A program made the translations under genes and the position numbers. Shown here in pieces: positions 1 to 11,855 of a DNA stretch of 64,000 nt. The DNA lies in assembly GCA_949130495.1 (NCBI GenBank), contig OX422211.1, positions 442,936,219 to 443,000,218 on the forward strand, given 5' to 3'. The notes under the pieces were generated by a model. That model was not told the DNA's origin, did not search any database, and worked only from the letters and a program-made list of their open reading frames with translations. The stretch comes from Sambucus nigra (taxonomy: Eukaryota; Streptophyta; Magnoliopsida; Dipsacales; Adoxaceae). How positions within the stretch are numbered: position 1 is the first letter of the stretch; each line of letters begins with the position of its first letter.

Positions 1-720
1 GTGATATTGGCGGAGACTCTGAATGGCCTGGATGCCTGGAGAGAAGGTCGTTCTGACTTTTTTAAGGGTAGCCCTGTGATGCTATTCGTGTGATTGTCTG
101 AAAGATTCCGCTTTGCGACTCCTCCAGAGTATCCCTTGTAGGTCGTACCCAACTTCTTTTCATGCTACTTCATCAGCGTTAGCCTGTATGTTGAGAACTG
201 GGAGAATTGGCTTCTGAAATATGGGGCTCGTGGGTTGTATTGGTCAGTGCCTTGGTGGGGACAGTTGCATCCTATCCTGGAGCTAGGAGAGTATTCATAT
301 GTGTGGCTGGTTCGTCTCAAACATACCTCTTTTTACTTTCCTTGGCGGCTTTTGCGCCAATTCGGCTGGGCGCATGTTGTGCCCCCTCGGACCTCTAACT
401 TCTTTACGGTAGAAGATTTGACTGAGCGCCTGCGTCTGTTGCTTGGGTCTCTATGGGAAAATCGACGTCCGTCGACCCGTCCCTCTCAGTCTGTCGGGAA
501 GGTTTGGCATGTCCCCAAAGATTATATAAAGTGTTCGTGGAGGAAAGTAGTCAGCAAGATGTTGGCAGTAGAGACTGGACAAAGATGGTTTGTTTTATCT
601 AACACCGTGGAAGGGAGTGTTATGGTATTTTTGAAGATGGTTAAGGCTCATCGATCCATGGAATGTTTATGGCACTCTATTCAGGCAGGGGAAACTTTGG
701 GGACCTCAGGATGTAGATGA
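1..720 (+). pseudogene. Antisense extra ORF of element 1, plant-mobile-domain-like remnant
   Basis: Frame +1 reads from the window edge to the stop at 718-720, with two internal stops near 91 and 139. The part from about position 10 contains WREGRSDFFKGSP, and the part at about 340-360 reads RLLRQFGW followed by a short gap and VPP. These match the usual look of the plant mobile domain (aminotransferase-like) carried in antisense by some Tat retrotransposons: an FKGSP-like strand, a hydrophobic WL segment, then R-x-x-RQFG and a proline pair. The first stop falls in that WL segment, where a tryptophan codon is expected. The N-terminus is outside the window. The ORF lies between integrase and the expected 3' LTR and points against gag-pol. 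Domain naming is recognition of motifs, not a search result. Confidence 0.6.
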
Positions 721-878
721 TGAGGGTGCAGTCTCCTTTGGTAGCTGTGGGTAGGACTCCTGGGGAGTTTATTTGCGTAACAGATGTGGGGATTTTATTT
801 GGCTTTTTATGGTAGCGGGGAAGAGAGTTATCCGTTCCTTTTTCTTATGTAATCCGTACTATAATTTCTTATTAATGA

Positions 879-884
879 AATAAA
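879..884 (+). terminator. Possible polyadenylation signal of the antisense ORF
   Basis: AATAAA occurs about 160 bp after the stop of the antisense ORF, in its orientation. The stretch 721-1111 holds no other recognisable feature except GCCTACGTACCTC near 1072, a string also partly present in the element's LTR near 10170. Confidence 0.35.
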
Positions 885-1111
885 CAAGTTTCTGATCATC
901 CAGCTGTGCCTTTCGATGAGTTTTTGTATTTTGAATTATCTATACTGATCGCTAAGGCATACATAATCCTTTTATTCAAATATTTTTAGAATGAACCGCC
1001 GTTCTCGGAGGTAAGAAAAGAATAGTATTTTGTGAAAAAGAAAGGGCCGCACTCATGTGAGGTGCATGAGCTGCCTACGTACCTCTGGGGTTTTTTTGAA
1101 AATATTTTTAT

Positions 1112-2614
1112 CTATTTGCAAAATAGTTTTTTTTTTGGTAGAGGATCAGGCCCACGTAGTTCTGGGTAGAGGGAAATGAAGAGTTTTTTTTTAGAATAGA
1201 AGGGGGGTGAGAAGAGTCGTAGCGCGCCGAGATTTCGGACTAGGGGTAGAATTTCTTGAGATGATCCAAATTGACTGGATGAGCCATCTCCTCCCCCATC
1301 TAGGTCAGTGAGCATGGAGGCACCGCCGGATAAGATTTTCTTCACAATGTAGGGGCCGCTCCAATTGGGCTTGAATTTCCCTCGGGAGTCCCAGATGGGT
1401 TCTATTATCTCCTTGAGGGCTAAATCCCCCTCCCGGACACCGCGGTCCTTAACTCTCTTGTTGAATGATCGCTCTATTCGGCAATGGTACCCCTGTATGT
1501 GGTAAAGTTCTTTTAATCTTCTTTCATCTAGGAGGGCTAGCTAATCAAGACGGCTTTGGCACCAGTCTTCTTCACTAACCTTGCTTTCGAGCATGACGCG
1601 TAGCGAGGGTATTTCCAGCTCCACAGGTAGGACTGCTTCCATGCTGTAGACCAAGGAGTAAGGGGTATCCCCAGTAGAGGTTCGGATTGAGGTTCGATAG
1701 CCCTAGAGGGCGTATGGGATCCGGTCAACCCAATCCTTACAACTTTCGGTCATCTTGCTGATGATGGCTTTGAGGTCTTTGTTGGCGACTTCAACTGCAC
1801 CATTGTTCTGAGGTCGGTAGGGAGAAGATTTGTGTCTCTGAATCCCATACTCGTTGACTACTTCTGTAACTTTTTCTTCGAAATGCAACCCATTATCTGA
1901 TACCAGCTCGTGCGGGACCCCATATCGGCAGATGATATTTTTCTTGAGGAATTTGGCCACTTTCTTGGCATTCAATACTGCGTAGGACTCAGCCTCGGCC
2001 CATTTGGTGAAGTAATCGATGGAAACCAGGATGAACTCATGTTCATTTGAAGCCTTTGGTGTAACCTTACCTATGATGTCGACACCCCAGGTGGAGAACA
2101 ACCAGGGAGAGGTCATGTTGTATAATTCTCGCGGAGGAAAATATTGAAGGTTGGAGAATTGTTGGCATTTGAGGCACCTCCGGACATAGGTGGTGCAATC
2201 CTGGATCATGGTGGTCCAGTAGTATCCCTGTTGGATGATCTTCTTAGCGAGCATGTGACCATTCATGTGGGGTTCGCATTCCCCGCTGTGGATTTTCTGC
2301 ATTATTTTCTCAATCTCAGCCCCTACGATGTAGTGTAGATGAGTTCCATCGAAATTCCTCTTGAGTAGACCTTTATGACATATGATGTACTGGGTGGCCA
2401 GTCTTCGGAGGGTTGTTCGATATTTCTTGTTGGAACCCTCGGGATACCTACCATGTTTGAGGAGGCACCAGATATCATAGTACCAGCAATCGGTTAGTTC
2501 GGGATCTTCAGTGGAGATAAGCTCAATATGGTAGCAATAGGTCAGTTTGTCTTGCTTTTGAACTAGGAAGGGGGTCATTGTTATTCCTTCAGGCATGTCG
2601 ACCATGAAGACCAA
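1112..2614 (-). pseudogene. Element 1 integrase
   Basis: The ORF down to 1703 carries the zinc-binding H-H-C-C region (the last pair as CLKCQ) and the catalytic triad: D in SIDYFTKW, D in VSDNG and E in NNGAVEV. A stop follows after DRIPYAL, and the frame continues through further stops into the C-terminal region, which ends in a DLDGG-like motif near 1270. No chromodomain follows. Integrase would join element cDNA to the host chromosome. The catalytic residues survive, but the gene is broken by stops. Confidence 0.85.
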
Positions 2615-3477
2615 GGTGGAGAGAGCATCAGATAGGTTATTCTTTGCTCGGGGTAGGTAATGGAAGGTGATATCTCGAAATCGAGAGGCTAACTCTTCTA
2701 ATTAGGCATGAAAGGGTTGAAGCTTTTCGTCCTTCACTTTCCACTTTCTGAGCACTTGACCGATGATAAGGGCATAATCCCCATAGACATCAAGGTATTG
2801 AATACCTTTCTTGAGAGAAACCTTGAGGCCCAATGTTCATGCCTCGTATTTCGTCATGTTATTGGTGCAAGGGAAATCTAATTTAATGGCGATGGGAGTG
2901 TGGGAGTCATCTGGGGCGATTAGAAGTATTCCAATGCCATATTCCTTTTTATTGGCAGCACCGTCAAGGTACATTTTCCATCGAAGGCGATCTTGAGTGG
3001 TGCAGAGGATATTTTCATCTGGGAATTCGGAGATCTGGACATCTGCTTCGTCTATGGGGGAATCAGTGAGGTAGTCAGAGATGGCTCTTCCTTTAATGGC
3101 TTTATATGTGACGTACACGATATTGAACTCGGTTAGGAGCATAAACCATCGATCCATTCGACTGGATAAGGCGGGTTTCTCAAGCAGGTATTTGATGGGA
3201 TCCATTCGGGATACAAGTTTGATGGGTAAGGCGAGCATGTAGTGTCGCAACTTTTGGGTGACCCAGACAAGTGCGACACGTGCCTTTTCTAAAGCAGTGC
3301 AGTTGACATCATACCCGACCAATTTGCGATTGGCGTAATAGATGGATCTTTCTTTGCGGGAGTCTTCAAGGTATTGGGCTAACAAAGCCCCGACTGCAGT
3401 GTCGGTTATGGTTAGGTATAGGAGCAAAGGGAGACCAGACTGTGGTGGCATGAGAACTGGAGGTTGGGTCAGATATT
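2615..3477 (-). pseudogene. Element 1 RNase H plus second (archaeal-type) RNase H
   Basis: The first domain (about 3451-3080) has the gypsy RNase H pattern: TDTAVGALLAQ, IYYANRKL, LEKARVALVW. A second domain starts at about 2960 with MYLDGAANKKEYGIG and continues past a stop at KYEA (about 2837) to a D-x-L-S-x-L end at about 2640. Two RNase H copies in tandem are a hallmark of Tat elements; the second is thought to supply the activity. At least two stops interrupt the frame. Confidence 0.8.
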
Positions 3478-4423
3478 GTTTGATTTGGTCAAAATCTTAT
3501 TGACAGGTGTCATTCCAAACCTTGGTTGAATATTTTCGAAGGAGCTTGAAGATCGGTTCATAGATGGAGGTTAGCTGGCTGACAAACCGACTGAAATATT
3601 ATAATTTCCCAAGAAACCCTCGGACTTCTTTCTCTGTTCGGGGTGGTGGCATCTCAAGCATGGCTTTCAGCTTTGTAGGATCTTCTCTTATCCCCTTTTC
3701 GTTGACGATGAATCCCAAGAGTTTTCCATTTATAACGCCGAAGACACATTACTGTGGATTAAGTTGCATCTGATACTGTCGCAGTCATTCGAAGAACTTC
3801 TGGAGAGCGGTAACATGACCTTCTCTAGTTTTGGACTTGATAATTATATCATCCACATAAACCTTGACCTCCTTGTGGATCAGATCGTGCAGGATGGTTG
3901 TGGCAGCCCTTTGGTAGGTATCCCCAGCATTCTTGAGACCGAATGGAATAACGGTGTAGCAAAAGGTTCCCCATGGGGTGATGAATGCAGTTTTTTCTTG
4001 GAGGTCTGGGTGCATCTTGATTTGGTTGTATCCGACAAACCCGTCGACAAATGACTTGAGAGCATGACTGTCTGTGTTGTCCACGATCATGTTGATATTG
4101 GGTAGCGGATAATTATCCTTTGGAGAAGCTTTGTTTAAATCTCGGTAATCTACACACATTCGAACCGTACCTCCTGATTTCGGCACAGGTACAATGTTGG
4201 CTAGCCATGTGGGATATTCGATCACCTGAATGAAACCCACGTTTAACTGTTTGGCCACCTCTTCTTTGACCTTGAGCGACCATTCGGTGTGGATTTTTCT
4301 CAATTTTTGTTTAACCGGCTTGTAATCTGGGAGAGTGGGGATCTCGTGTTGAGCTATTTCAGGATCGATGCTGGGCATATCATCATAGGACCATGCGAAG
4401 ACATCTACGAACTCCTTCAGCAA
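3478..4423 (-). pseudogene. Element 1 reverse transcriptase
   Basis: The ORF 4423-3785 contains DVFAWSYDDMP, VRMCVDYRDLNKA, FVDGFVGYNQI, FGLKNAGDTYQR and the catalytic YVDD followed by I-I-I-K-S-K. This is the Ty3/gypsy RT order with an intact active site. Downstream the frame continues to the thumb region but is interrupted by TAA at about 3752 and further stops near 3595 and 3500. Confidence 0.9.
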
Positions 4424-5514
4424 TTCTTCGAGTTGTGCGCGCTCATGCTTGTCAAGGGTGGCCCATATCCTAATCTTGCACAGTTGGCTACTGAACCGAG
4501 ATTAATAAAAACGGTCTCTTCTTCATTAACTTGAACGTGATTGTGTTGTTTATTATTAACCTTATTTGGATCAGTTAAGAATTGTTCATTTGCAAAATCA
4601 TCATCATCAAAAGTTTGATTAGAATTCAAGAAGTTAATGTAAGGCACAACAAGATACTCAAAATCTTCATTTATTTCATTGATAGGAAAAACAACATTGA
4701 GAGCCTCATCAAAAGAGGTCTTGATTACATTTGAGCAAGGATAGGCAACAGAAGAAGAAATAAGGTAAACATTGGGGTTAGGGGATATTTCAACGGGTAG
4801 AACTGGCACAGCATGCCAGTTGAGAAGAGGAGTATCAATAGCTTTAATCAGACGGGATGGGTCCATTAATGTAGTGCCTGAATGAACCATGCAGAGTGCC
4901 AGCCCCAGTATCTGTAAGTTGAAGGAATCTTCGGAATAACTTTCCTCAGTCTCTTCGGCATTTTTGATGAGCGATTGTACTTGGTGTGGGAAACTTTCGG
5001 CCCATGGGTAGCTGTCTTGGAAAAAGATCTCCATTCCCGGCCTCATCTTCTTGTCTGTGTGGTCATACCATGGTTCTGGAAAACTGTAAAAGGGGAAGTC
5101 CTCGCCTTCTTTGATGAATCATCCATTTAAGGAGTCTCCTGAGATAGTTCGAATGCAGTCTGATCTTCTCTTTGGTCGAGACTGGCGGATCATTCTGAGC
5201 TCTTGTTCTGATGGTTGATACCCCAATCCACAAGGAGGAAAAGCTTTCTTCAGTTCGATGGGCCCAAGTATCCCTTGTTTCCTTTGCCCTAGCCCCAGTC
5301 CGGGCATGAAGTGCATGTTTCTGAACATCTGAATCACATTGACATTGCCACGAGGGTCATATTCTGGACAAACTCTTTCTTTGAAACCGTTCCCTGCCGG
5401 GAGTAGGAGTAGTTCAACTCGAAATCCTGATAGGAGCATATCATTTGACCCGTGCTGTATCTCGAGAATTGGACTGCTGGTGTTTTCCCCCTCGGCATTT
5501 TCGTTGTCGCCCAA
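4417..5514 (-). pseudogene. Element 1 protease-RT linker with G-patch-like motif
   Basis: The 5514-5119 frame includes PGLGLGQRKQGI and, about 13 residues on, GLGY. This is a glycine-rich G-patch-like pattern (two G-x-G-L-G blocks) known from linkers of Tat-type polyproteins. It is followed by a low-complexity acidic spacer (5046-4417) that overlaps the RT ORF start in another frame. A frame break lies between 5119 and 5046. Function is not known from the sequence; a nucleic-acid-binding role is an inference from G-patch proteins. Confidence 0.6.
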
Positions 5515-5592
5515 AATGGTGATGACTCACCCATCGGCGAATAACTTCAATTTCTGATGGAGTGAGGAAGACACACCCTTGATATTGTGGAG

Positions 5593-6212
5593 CTAGGGTT
5601 GTCTAAGCAACAGGTTGAAACAATCTGGGATGTCTATGACTTGGAATTCAACGATGGGGTTTATAGGTCCAACCCCTATTGTAAGTTTTATGGACCCCAT
5701 CACCTCACGACGGGTATTATCGTAGGCACGTACAACGGTGGAGGTTGGAGTGAGGTCGCTTTCTTTCAGGCCTAAACACTTGAAAGTTATCATAGGGCAA
5801 ACGTTCAAGGCGGATCCGTTATCAACAAGGGAGAGTGGCACGGCCTTTCCCATAACTTCGACGGAGATATTGAGTGCATAATTGTGATTTGGACCAATTC
5901 GGGGGATTTCTTCTTCAAAAAATGATAGCATTCGGGTAGAGGTCAAGGATCCGACCAGATTACCGCTTTTTCTGGTGTAGTAGAGGGAGGAACTATGGGT
6001 CCGGTGAGTAATTTGATTAAAGCAATTCTGTGCAGCTGGGAAGACATGAAAAGCCCCCATAGAGTGATGTTAGCTTGGGCTTTCTTCAATTGATTGAGGA
6101 TCTTGATCTCCTCGACGGTCATCTCTGGCATAAGAAGGTTTTCAATGCCCTTCCCTTTGTCATTTGCTGGTAGTGAGCTTGGAACCTGGTGATGTCTCCC
6201 TGATCTGGTCAT
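5593..6212 (-). pseudogene. Element 1 aspartic protease
   Basis: The active site reads SLVDNGSALNV (about 5815), matching the D-N-G-S variant of the retrotransposon aspartic protease motif common in Tat elements. Typical downstream hydrophobic strands (MGSIKLTIGVG and FNLLLRQP) follow. The frame shifts between the 6212-5943 and 6060-5593 segments. The protease would process the Gag-Pol polyprotein. Confidence 0.8.
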
Positions 6213-6493
6213 GTGATTACTGAAGAAGGAAAGAACATGAATCCTGTTTCCTCGTCAATCTCAGGTTGTGCTGCCACCCTATTTATTTCTCCGAGGAGTT
6301 ATTCAAATGATATCACCCCACATATGTCGGCTACTGGGCCAACTCTTCCTGAAGCTTGTTCTTTACTCGAATCTTCAAATTCTTCCCCCCATACGGTGGT
6401 AGCAATTTTGTCTTTCCATGTAAAGTCGATGCATTCCACAACTTGAACGGCTTCTTCATACAAGTTCTCCCATTCTATGGGGATATGTGTGAT

Positions 6494-8291
6494 TTAAGGG
6501 ACCAAGCGCCCTTGTAGCTTCAAAGTGTCAAGTAACCCGGTGATATTGCAAATGCTGTTGGTTTGCTCGAATAATTCTTCCATAGTCTGGACATCATCAT
6601 CTAGTCTGACTTCGTCGGTTGGTACCACCAACTTGTCTGAATCTCGAGCCCATTTATGTGCCTCCAAGAATAGTGTGCTGAACTTCGGGCAATCGATGAC
6701 CATCTGTGAGGGCAATTTCAGCCCGAACTCTAGGAGTTGGTTTAACACCAATGAGAATTCCGTACTTCCATTTTCAGAACAGGTACGGACAGTGATGCAT
6801 GCTCTGGTAAGGAGTGATAGTGTCTGATCAGTGAGGCTAGTAGCGTGTAGGAGGAAATATGGGCAAATTTGAAGAGGTTTAGGAGAGTATATGGGTGTAA
6901 TTTGAGTTGAGGGATCGAAATCTGAATTTTCTTCTAAGAAGATGGCATTGGTGTGATTCAAAAGTGGATTGTGAGTAGTGTTTGGCTTAGGATTGGCTGG
7001 CGGGGCGATGGTACCCCCGTCAATGAGATATTGGATTACGTTTCGGAGGTGAAAGCATTGGTCAGTGGTATGGCTGGCAGTTTGGTGAAAGGCGCAATGA
7101 GCATCGGCCTTGAAGTTTCTTGGGAGTGGATTTGGCAATGGACGGGGATCCAAGGGTTTGATGAGGTTTCGGCTTAACAGGGCTTGGTAAAGTTTGGAGA
7201 GGAAAGCATGGAGCTCAGTGTGTTCCCTTCGGATGGGGGCATGGCGGCTTTCTGGTGCCCATGATGTGGTTGGTTGAGATATGTTGTTGATGGTCGAAAC
7301 GGTAGCACTGGTAGACTTGTCATACTTTCTAGGGGTAAATTGTCTGGACACCTTCTTTGGTTCAACCTTTGTTTTAACGAGGTTTTCCTCAATTTCCATT
7401 CCTGCCTCTCTGAGATCTCGGAAGTGGGGATAGTATTATCCTCCCATCATTGCTCGAACATGGGGCAAGAAGTTTTTCTTCACTATGTTGACCTGTTCTT
7501 CTTCAGATGGCCGATTGGTCATGGTAGCTGCTTGCTCCCTCCACCGGGTTATGAAGTTACGACTAATTCTCCTGGATTCTATTTTAGCAGCTCTAAATCA
7601 CGACGGGTGACCTCAATCTCTTCGTTATATTTATACTGTGATATGAATTCTCGGGCTACATCCTCCCAGCTACGGATTCTGGATTCCTCAAGAGATAAAA
7701 ACCATCAGGGGCATTATCCTTCAATGTTTGCTGAAACAATTGGGCCATCACCTCTTTAGAAGCCTCTAGTAGAGTCATAGAATGATGATAACTGCAAAAA
7801 TGAACAATTGGGGGTCCACTCCCTCCGAACTTCTAGATATTTGGCATCTTGAACTTCTCGGGTAACCTTGCTTTAGGATAAGGAGATATGTGGGTGTAGT
7901 CCATGTAATTCCCAGAGATCCTGACCTCGTCAAACTTCTTGGTGAGCGTCTTGAGATCCTCTTTGACTTTATTCAACTCCTCCTCCTTTGGATCAACGAC
8001 CACAGGCAAGTTAACCATAGGCTGAGCAATGTTTGGCATGGGAAGATGGGCAGGCGGTGGCCCATTGGCAGGAGGGGCACGTGGAGCATGCTGATATTCT
8101 TCCGGAACCCAGATAGGCTCGGGTGGACCCATAGCACGAGGGAACAGGGCCTTGGGCTCTTGAGGAATAGGAATCTAGTTTCGTTGCATCTCTCAAACCT
8201 CGGTTTGGAGGTTGTCAATCTTGGACACGAGCTGAGCTAGGACTATCGTCAGATCCGGATATATGACTGGTGCTTGATTTGTATTATCCAT
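6494..8291 (-). pseudogene. Element 1 Gag
   Basis: A minus-strand ATG at 8291 opens a frame that reads, past two stops, into GPPEPIWVPEEYQHAPR. A middle part (7830-7400) is scrambled by frame changes. The C-terminal ORF 7399-6494 has a zinc-knuckle variant, CAFHQTASHTTDQC (about 6990-7030), followed by LRNVIQYLIDGG, the arrangement of Tat Gag. Gag would package element RNA. Too damaged to be functional. Confidence 0.75.
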
Positions 8292-9525
8292 GGAAGATGG
8301 ATGGATTCCGAACTCGGAAGAAGTAGTAGAAGAACGGATGAAATTTCGGGGAGATTTGACTTAAGATCGAAGCCAATAGGGAGCCAGGCCAAGGGCTTCC
8401 GATCGACTTGAGAAGGCGTAGGATGAGATTTATTTTTGAGAAAAAAGGAAGAACTATTTTTAGATTTTCGCTAAAGAAGGGAGAAATGTTTTTGGATTTT
8501 TGATAAAGAATGGAGAAATGTTTTTGGAGACGGAACTGAACATGATTATTATGATTATTATGTTTTCACTTGTATTTAATTCTCCTAAATGCAATGTCGG
8601 ACGGGACCCGAGCCTGGAAAAGTGGGGGTCTTAATATATGCAAAGATATGGTTTGGACTTGTAACCAGGCTCACGTACAGGGCCCCATTTTTAAAAATGT
8701 GCAAAAATTGGGCGGCAGGACGACCCAGAATTTTGGCAAAGTTTCGGGTTGAAACCGATAATCTAAAGTGCGTGTCCTAGGTCTGACACCTATATACGGG
8801 TATGCAGTTGGTTGAGTGAATCGGCATGGGTTCCCCCCTATGGCGTGACTTCCACGATATACGTCTTGCTCTTGCGGCCAATCAGTATGTGTGGACAAGA
8901 CATTTGATATACCTGAGTGTATGTGAATTGCCTCACCATATACCTCGTAGGGACACTACGTGTGAGAGTGAATTCGATATATTCGATGTACGTGAATGAA
9001 TTCCTTGCGATATACCTCCCGTCATGGCTTCGGTCAAGCGGTACGATGCAGGGGAACCATTCGATATACGTTGAAGGTACTTAGACAATGGAAGGTGAGA
9101 GTCATATCGCTTAGGCTAACTGCGACCTACCGGACCAACGCCCATCACGAAGTGACCCTCCAGTTACTGGGTAAAATTTGGTCAATATCAATTCTCTTTG
9201 GTGATGTCGTGTGAATCATGCATGATTCTCTTATATGTAACTTATGATGAGAATGCCTTTCTTGATTATGCCAAACAGGGAGCAAAGTATAATTACCCCA
9301 AAAGGTACACCTAGTATGGATGGGTGATGCGTGCAACATGGGGATATACATGTGATCCTAGGTGCACGTGGTGTGAAGTGTACATGGAGGAATTTCTACA
9401 AGTGTGTGAATCTAATCATACGCATGGGATACATATGAGAAAGGGGAACATGCAAATATGGGGGGAAACATAAGCAAATATAACATTCATGTAAATAGAG
9501 TTAAGCCCACAAATAAAAACACATA
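8292..9525 (-). other. Element 1 leader between primer-binding site and gag
   Basis: There is no coding region here. The part 8790-9080 repeats short GATATAC-type strings (for example near 8857, 8907, 9008 and 9063). The rest shows no structure I can name. Confidence 0.5.
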
Positions 9526-9543
9526 TCCCCCGCAGAGTCGCCA
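9526..9543 (-). promoter_or_regulatory. Element 1 primer-binding site
   Basis: On the minus strand the sequence is TGGCGACTCTGCGGGGGA, one base away from the LTR end. TGGCGACTC-CTG-type sites (tRNA-Arg class) are used by Ogre-like Tat elements. Confidence 0.75.
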
Positions 9544-10271
9544 CTGTGGCCATCCCCAATACTCGCCGCGCGGGCGGGAGCATGGAGGAAGGATCCTTCG
9601 AGTCTCGCGGGTCCCTCCCGGGAGCGCTTAGGCCGACGTCGTTTGAGATGTGGTGTAAAAATGTAGAGAGATTCAGAGTCGCCAGTCTATTTTACTCAAA
9701 ACAGACAAAAGAAAAAGGGGATGCCACCCCGAAGGATGGCATCCAAAGAAATACTGGTGCATGCGAAACCAAGATGATTCGAGAAGGGTTCAGAGGCTTA
9801 GTTACGAAATGGGAAGGTGTTAGGCACCCATTCCGCCCTTTCGGTATCTCATGAATATTTGCTATTTTCCTTTTGTTTCCCCCCGTGATATGTGTGCATG
9901 TGTATATATATAGAATGGAGGTAGGAATCCTCGACTTATATCATGGAAAAGATAAAGCGAGTCGTCCGTAAGAAGATATAAGAATAATATCAGAAAAATA
10001 AGATTTACGCGATCACCCCTACGTTGACCATTATAATGGAACGATAACGCATATGGAGCAATACGTTACTAAGGGAAAGTATATATAATATAGGAAGATT
10101 AGATTTAGAGCAAATATGAAATAAGAGACAAAGTGGGAAAAAGGACTCGAGTCTCGGGTTTTACCCCAAGATGCCTACGTAGCCTATAAATGCATCAAAG
10201 CCACACAGTTCGCATACAAAACGAGGGGTGGGGTTTATCCCATAAATCCAAATGGGGGATCTCTTATTTGT

Positions 10272-10273
<2 letters not shown>

Positions 10274-10303
<30 letters not shown>
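10274..10303. repeat. (GT)15 microsatellite in the LTR
   Basis: Uninterrupted GT dinucleotides inside the element 1 LTR. Confidence 0.95.
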
Positions 10304-10306
<3 letters not shown>

Positions 10307-10776
10307 AAAAGTGTTTTATCTGTGAGAAAAGTGTGCGAAAAGTATGAGAATCCCTATTTGGAATTTATGAGCAAACCCTCTTTTTCTTGTTTTGTTTAGG
10401 TTTTATTTATATGAAAATAGGAGATGTGCAATAATAATAAATAAAAAAGTATATTAGGATGTGTGAGATGAGATAATAAAAGTGCTAAGTAAGAAAACGA
10501 GTTATTGGGAATTTAAGAGAATTTTCGAGAGAGTTTGAGAAAGTTGGACCTTCTTAAAGATCTTGAGCTTGATCTTGAATGTTGGAGAGCAGCCCTTGCA
10601 CTTAGATAATGATGGAGAGTGGCTAATTCACCAAGTTTGATGAAAAGGGTGATGAAAACTGGAAAAAAAAAGGGGGATTTGGAAGTTGAAATCACGCTGC
10701 CTTCGGGAGAGGTTTCTGGGATGCGTTGAGAGAGATTTCTATCAGATTTGGGCTCCTCTCACAAATGAGGTGAAGG

Positions 10777-10790
10777 CCTATTTTTATAGG
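10777..10790 (-). promoter_or_regulatory. Probable TATA box of element 1 LTR
   Basis: CCTATAAAAATAGG on the minus strand, downstream of the U3 repeats and about 1.2 kb before the LTR end. This is a sensible U3/R boundary. Confidence 0.6.
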
Positions 10791-10923
10791 CCCAGGTAAG
10801 TGTCGATCGGCATAGACCCATTCCTGCCTATCGGCACCTGCCGACAGGCAGGCTCTAGAACCTGTCATTTGGCAGTGCGCTTCAGGCTTTTTCAGAAAAT
10901 TGACTACCGAGGGAAAATCGTTG

Positions 10924-11770
10924 GTCAGAATTGTGCATGGGGCATATTGTTGGAAAGGTAATTCAGAGACCTTTGAAAGTCTTTGGGACCGCTCCCAGGT
11001 TCGGGAGTTGACTTTGGGTCAAATATGGCTCAAAAACGTTTGTCGGTCCATTGGATGGGGGATTGTTCGGATGCAAACGGATCATTCATCGGCATGGTAA
11101 GTCCGAATTGCGCACGGGGCAAACCGTTGGAAAGTTTAGGAGATGTAATTTGGCATTCCAAAGAGTTTGACCCGATTTGGGGAGTTGAATTTGGTCAACC
11201 GGACCCGGGAAGAATTCGGTGACCTCTTGGAGTCGAACGGATCGTTCGTCCCCATGGTAAGTCAGAATCGTTCACGGGATGGACCGTTGGAAAGGGTATT
11301 CAGTTCCATTTGAAGATTCATTTAGCCTCGGTTGAGCTGAAGAGTTGACATAGGTCAAACAGAGCCCAGGAGCGCCCGGTGGCCTCTAGGTCAAGTTTCG
11401 AACGCAAACGAATCGTTCGTCCGCATGGTAAATCATAATCGTGCATGGGGAGGTCCATTGGAAAGGGTATTCAGTGCCCTTTGAATATTCATTAAGTCTC
11501 GCTCGAGATGAAGAGTTTAACTTTTGGGTCAAATAGAGACCGGGAGCGCCCGGTGGCCTCTGGGTCAAGTTTCGGATGCAAACGGATCGTTCGTCCTCAT
11601 GGTAAGTCTGAATCGCGCACGGGGTGGTCCGTTGGAAAGGGTATTTAGTGCCCTTTGAAGATTCATTCAGTCTCAGTCGAGATAAAGAGTTTGACTTTTG
11701 GGTGAAACAGAGTCGGGGAGTGCCCGATGGTTTCTAGGTCAGTACTCGGGACATGACCTAGGTTTGTAGT
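10924..11770. repeat. U3 tandem repeats, five diverged units of about 160-177 bp
   Basis: Units begin at about 10924, 11101, 11261, 11432 and 11606, each with a GTCAGAAT-like start, CGTTGGAAAGGGTATTCAG, a TTGAC-GGGTCAAA core and CGGATCGTTCGTCC...CATGGTAA at the end. The last unit is cut off. The array lies upstream of the TATA box, where an enhancer-like array would lie. Confidence 0.85.
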
Positions 11771-11855
11771 GATGGAGGGAGGTACTAGGGACCTAAGGAG
11801 AGTTAGGGGTAATAGAATGGGGTGTCTATAATTTTGTTGGTGGTTTGTGTTGACA

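Larger units (their letters stand above)
1..11855 (-). mobile_element. Element 1: decayed Tat-type Ty3/gypsy retrotransposon, 3' LTR outside the window
   Basis: Minus-strand order from the right is LTR, primer-binding site, gag, protease, linker, RT, RNase H, second RNase H, integrase, then an oppositely oriented extra ORF. That order, the second RNase H, the lack of a chromodomain and the antisense ORF are known traits of the Tat lineage (relatives of Ogre, Retand, Grande). Every coding domain contains stops or frame changes, so the copy is an old, inactive one. The 3' LTR must lie to the left of position 1. The right edge abuts the 3' untranslated region of element 2, which suggests insertion into it. 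Confidence 0.85.
9545..11855 (-). repeat. Element 1 5' LTR (about 2.3 kb)
   Basis: On the minus strand it begins TGTCAACACAAACC and ends GGCCACA, directly before the primer-binding site, giving TGT...ACA ends. It contains a TATA box, a (GT)n stretch and a U3 tandem array. The 9630-9830 part (CAGAGTCGCCAG ... GGTGTTAGGCACCC in plus reading) is a segment common in Tat LTRs. The outer edge is inferred by its TG start; the other LTR is not in the window for comparison. Confidence 0.65.
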
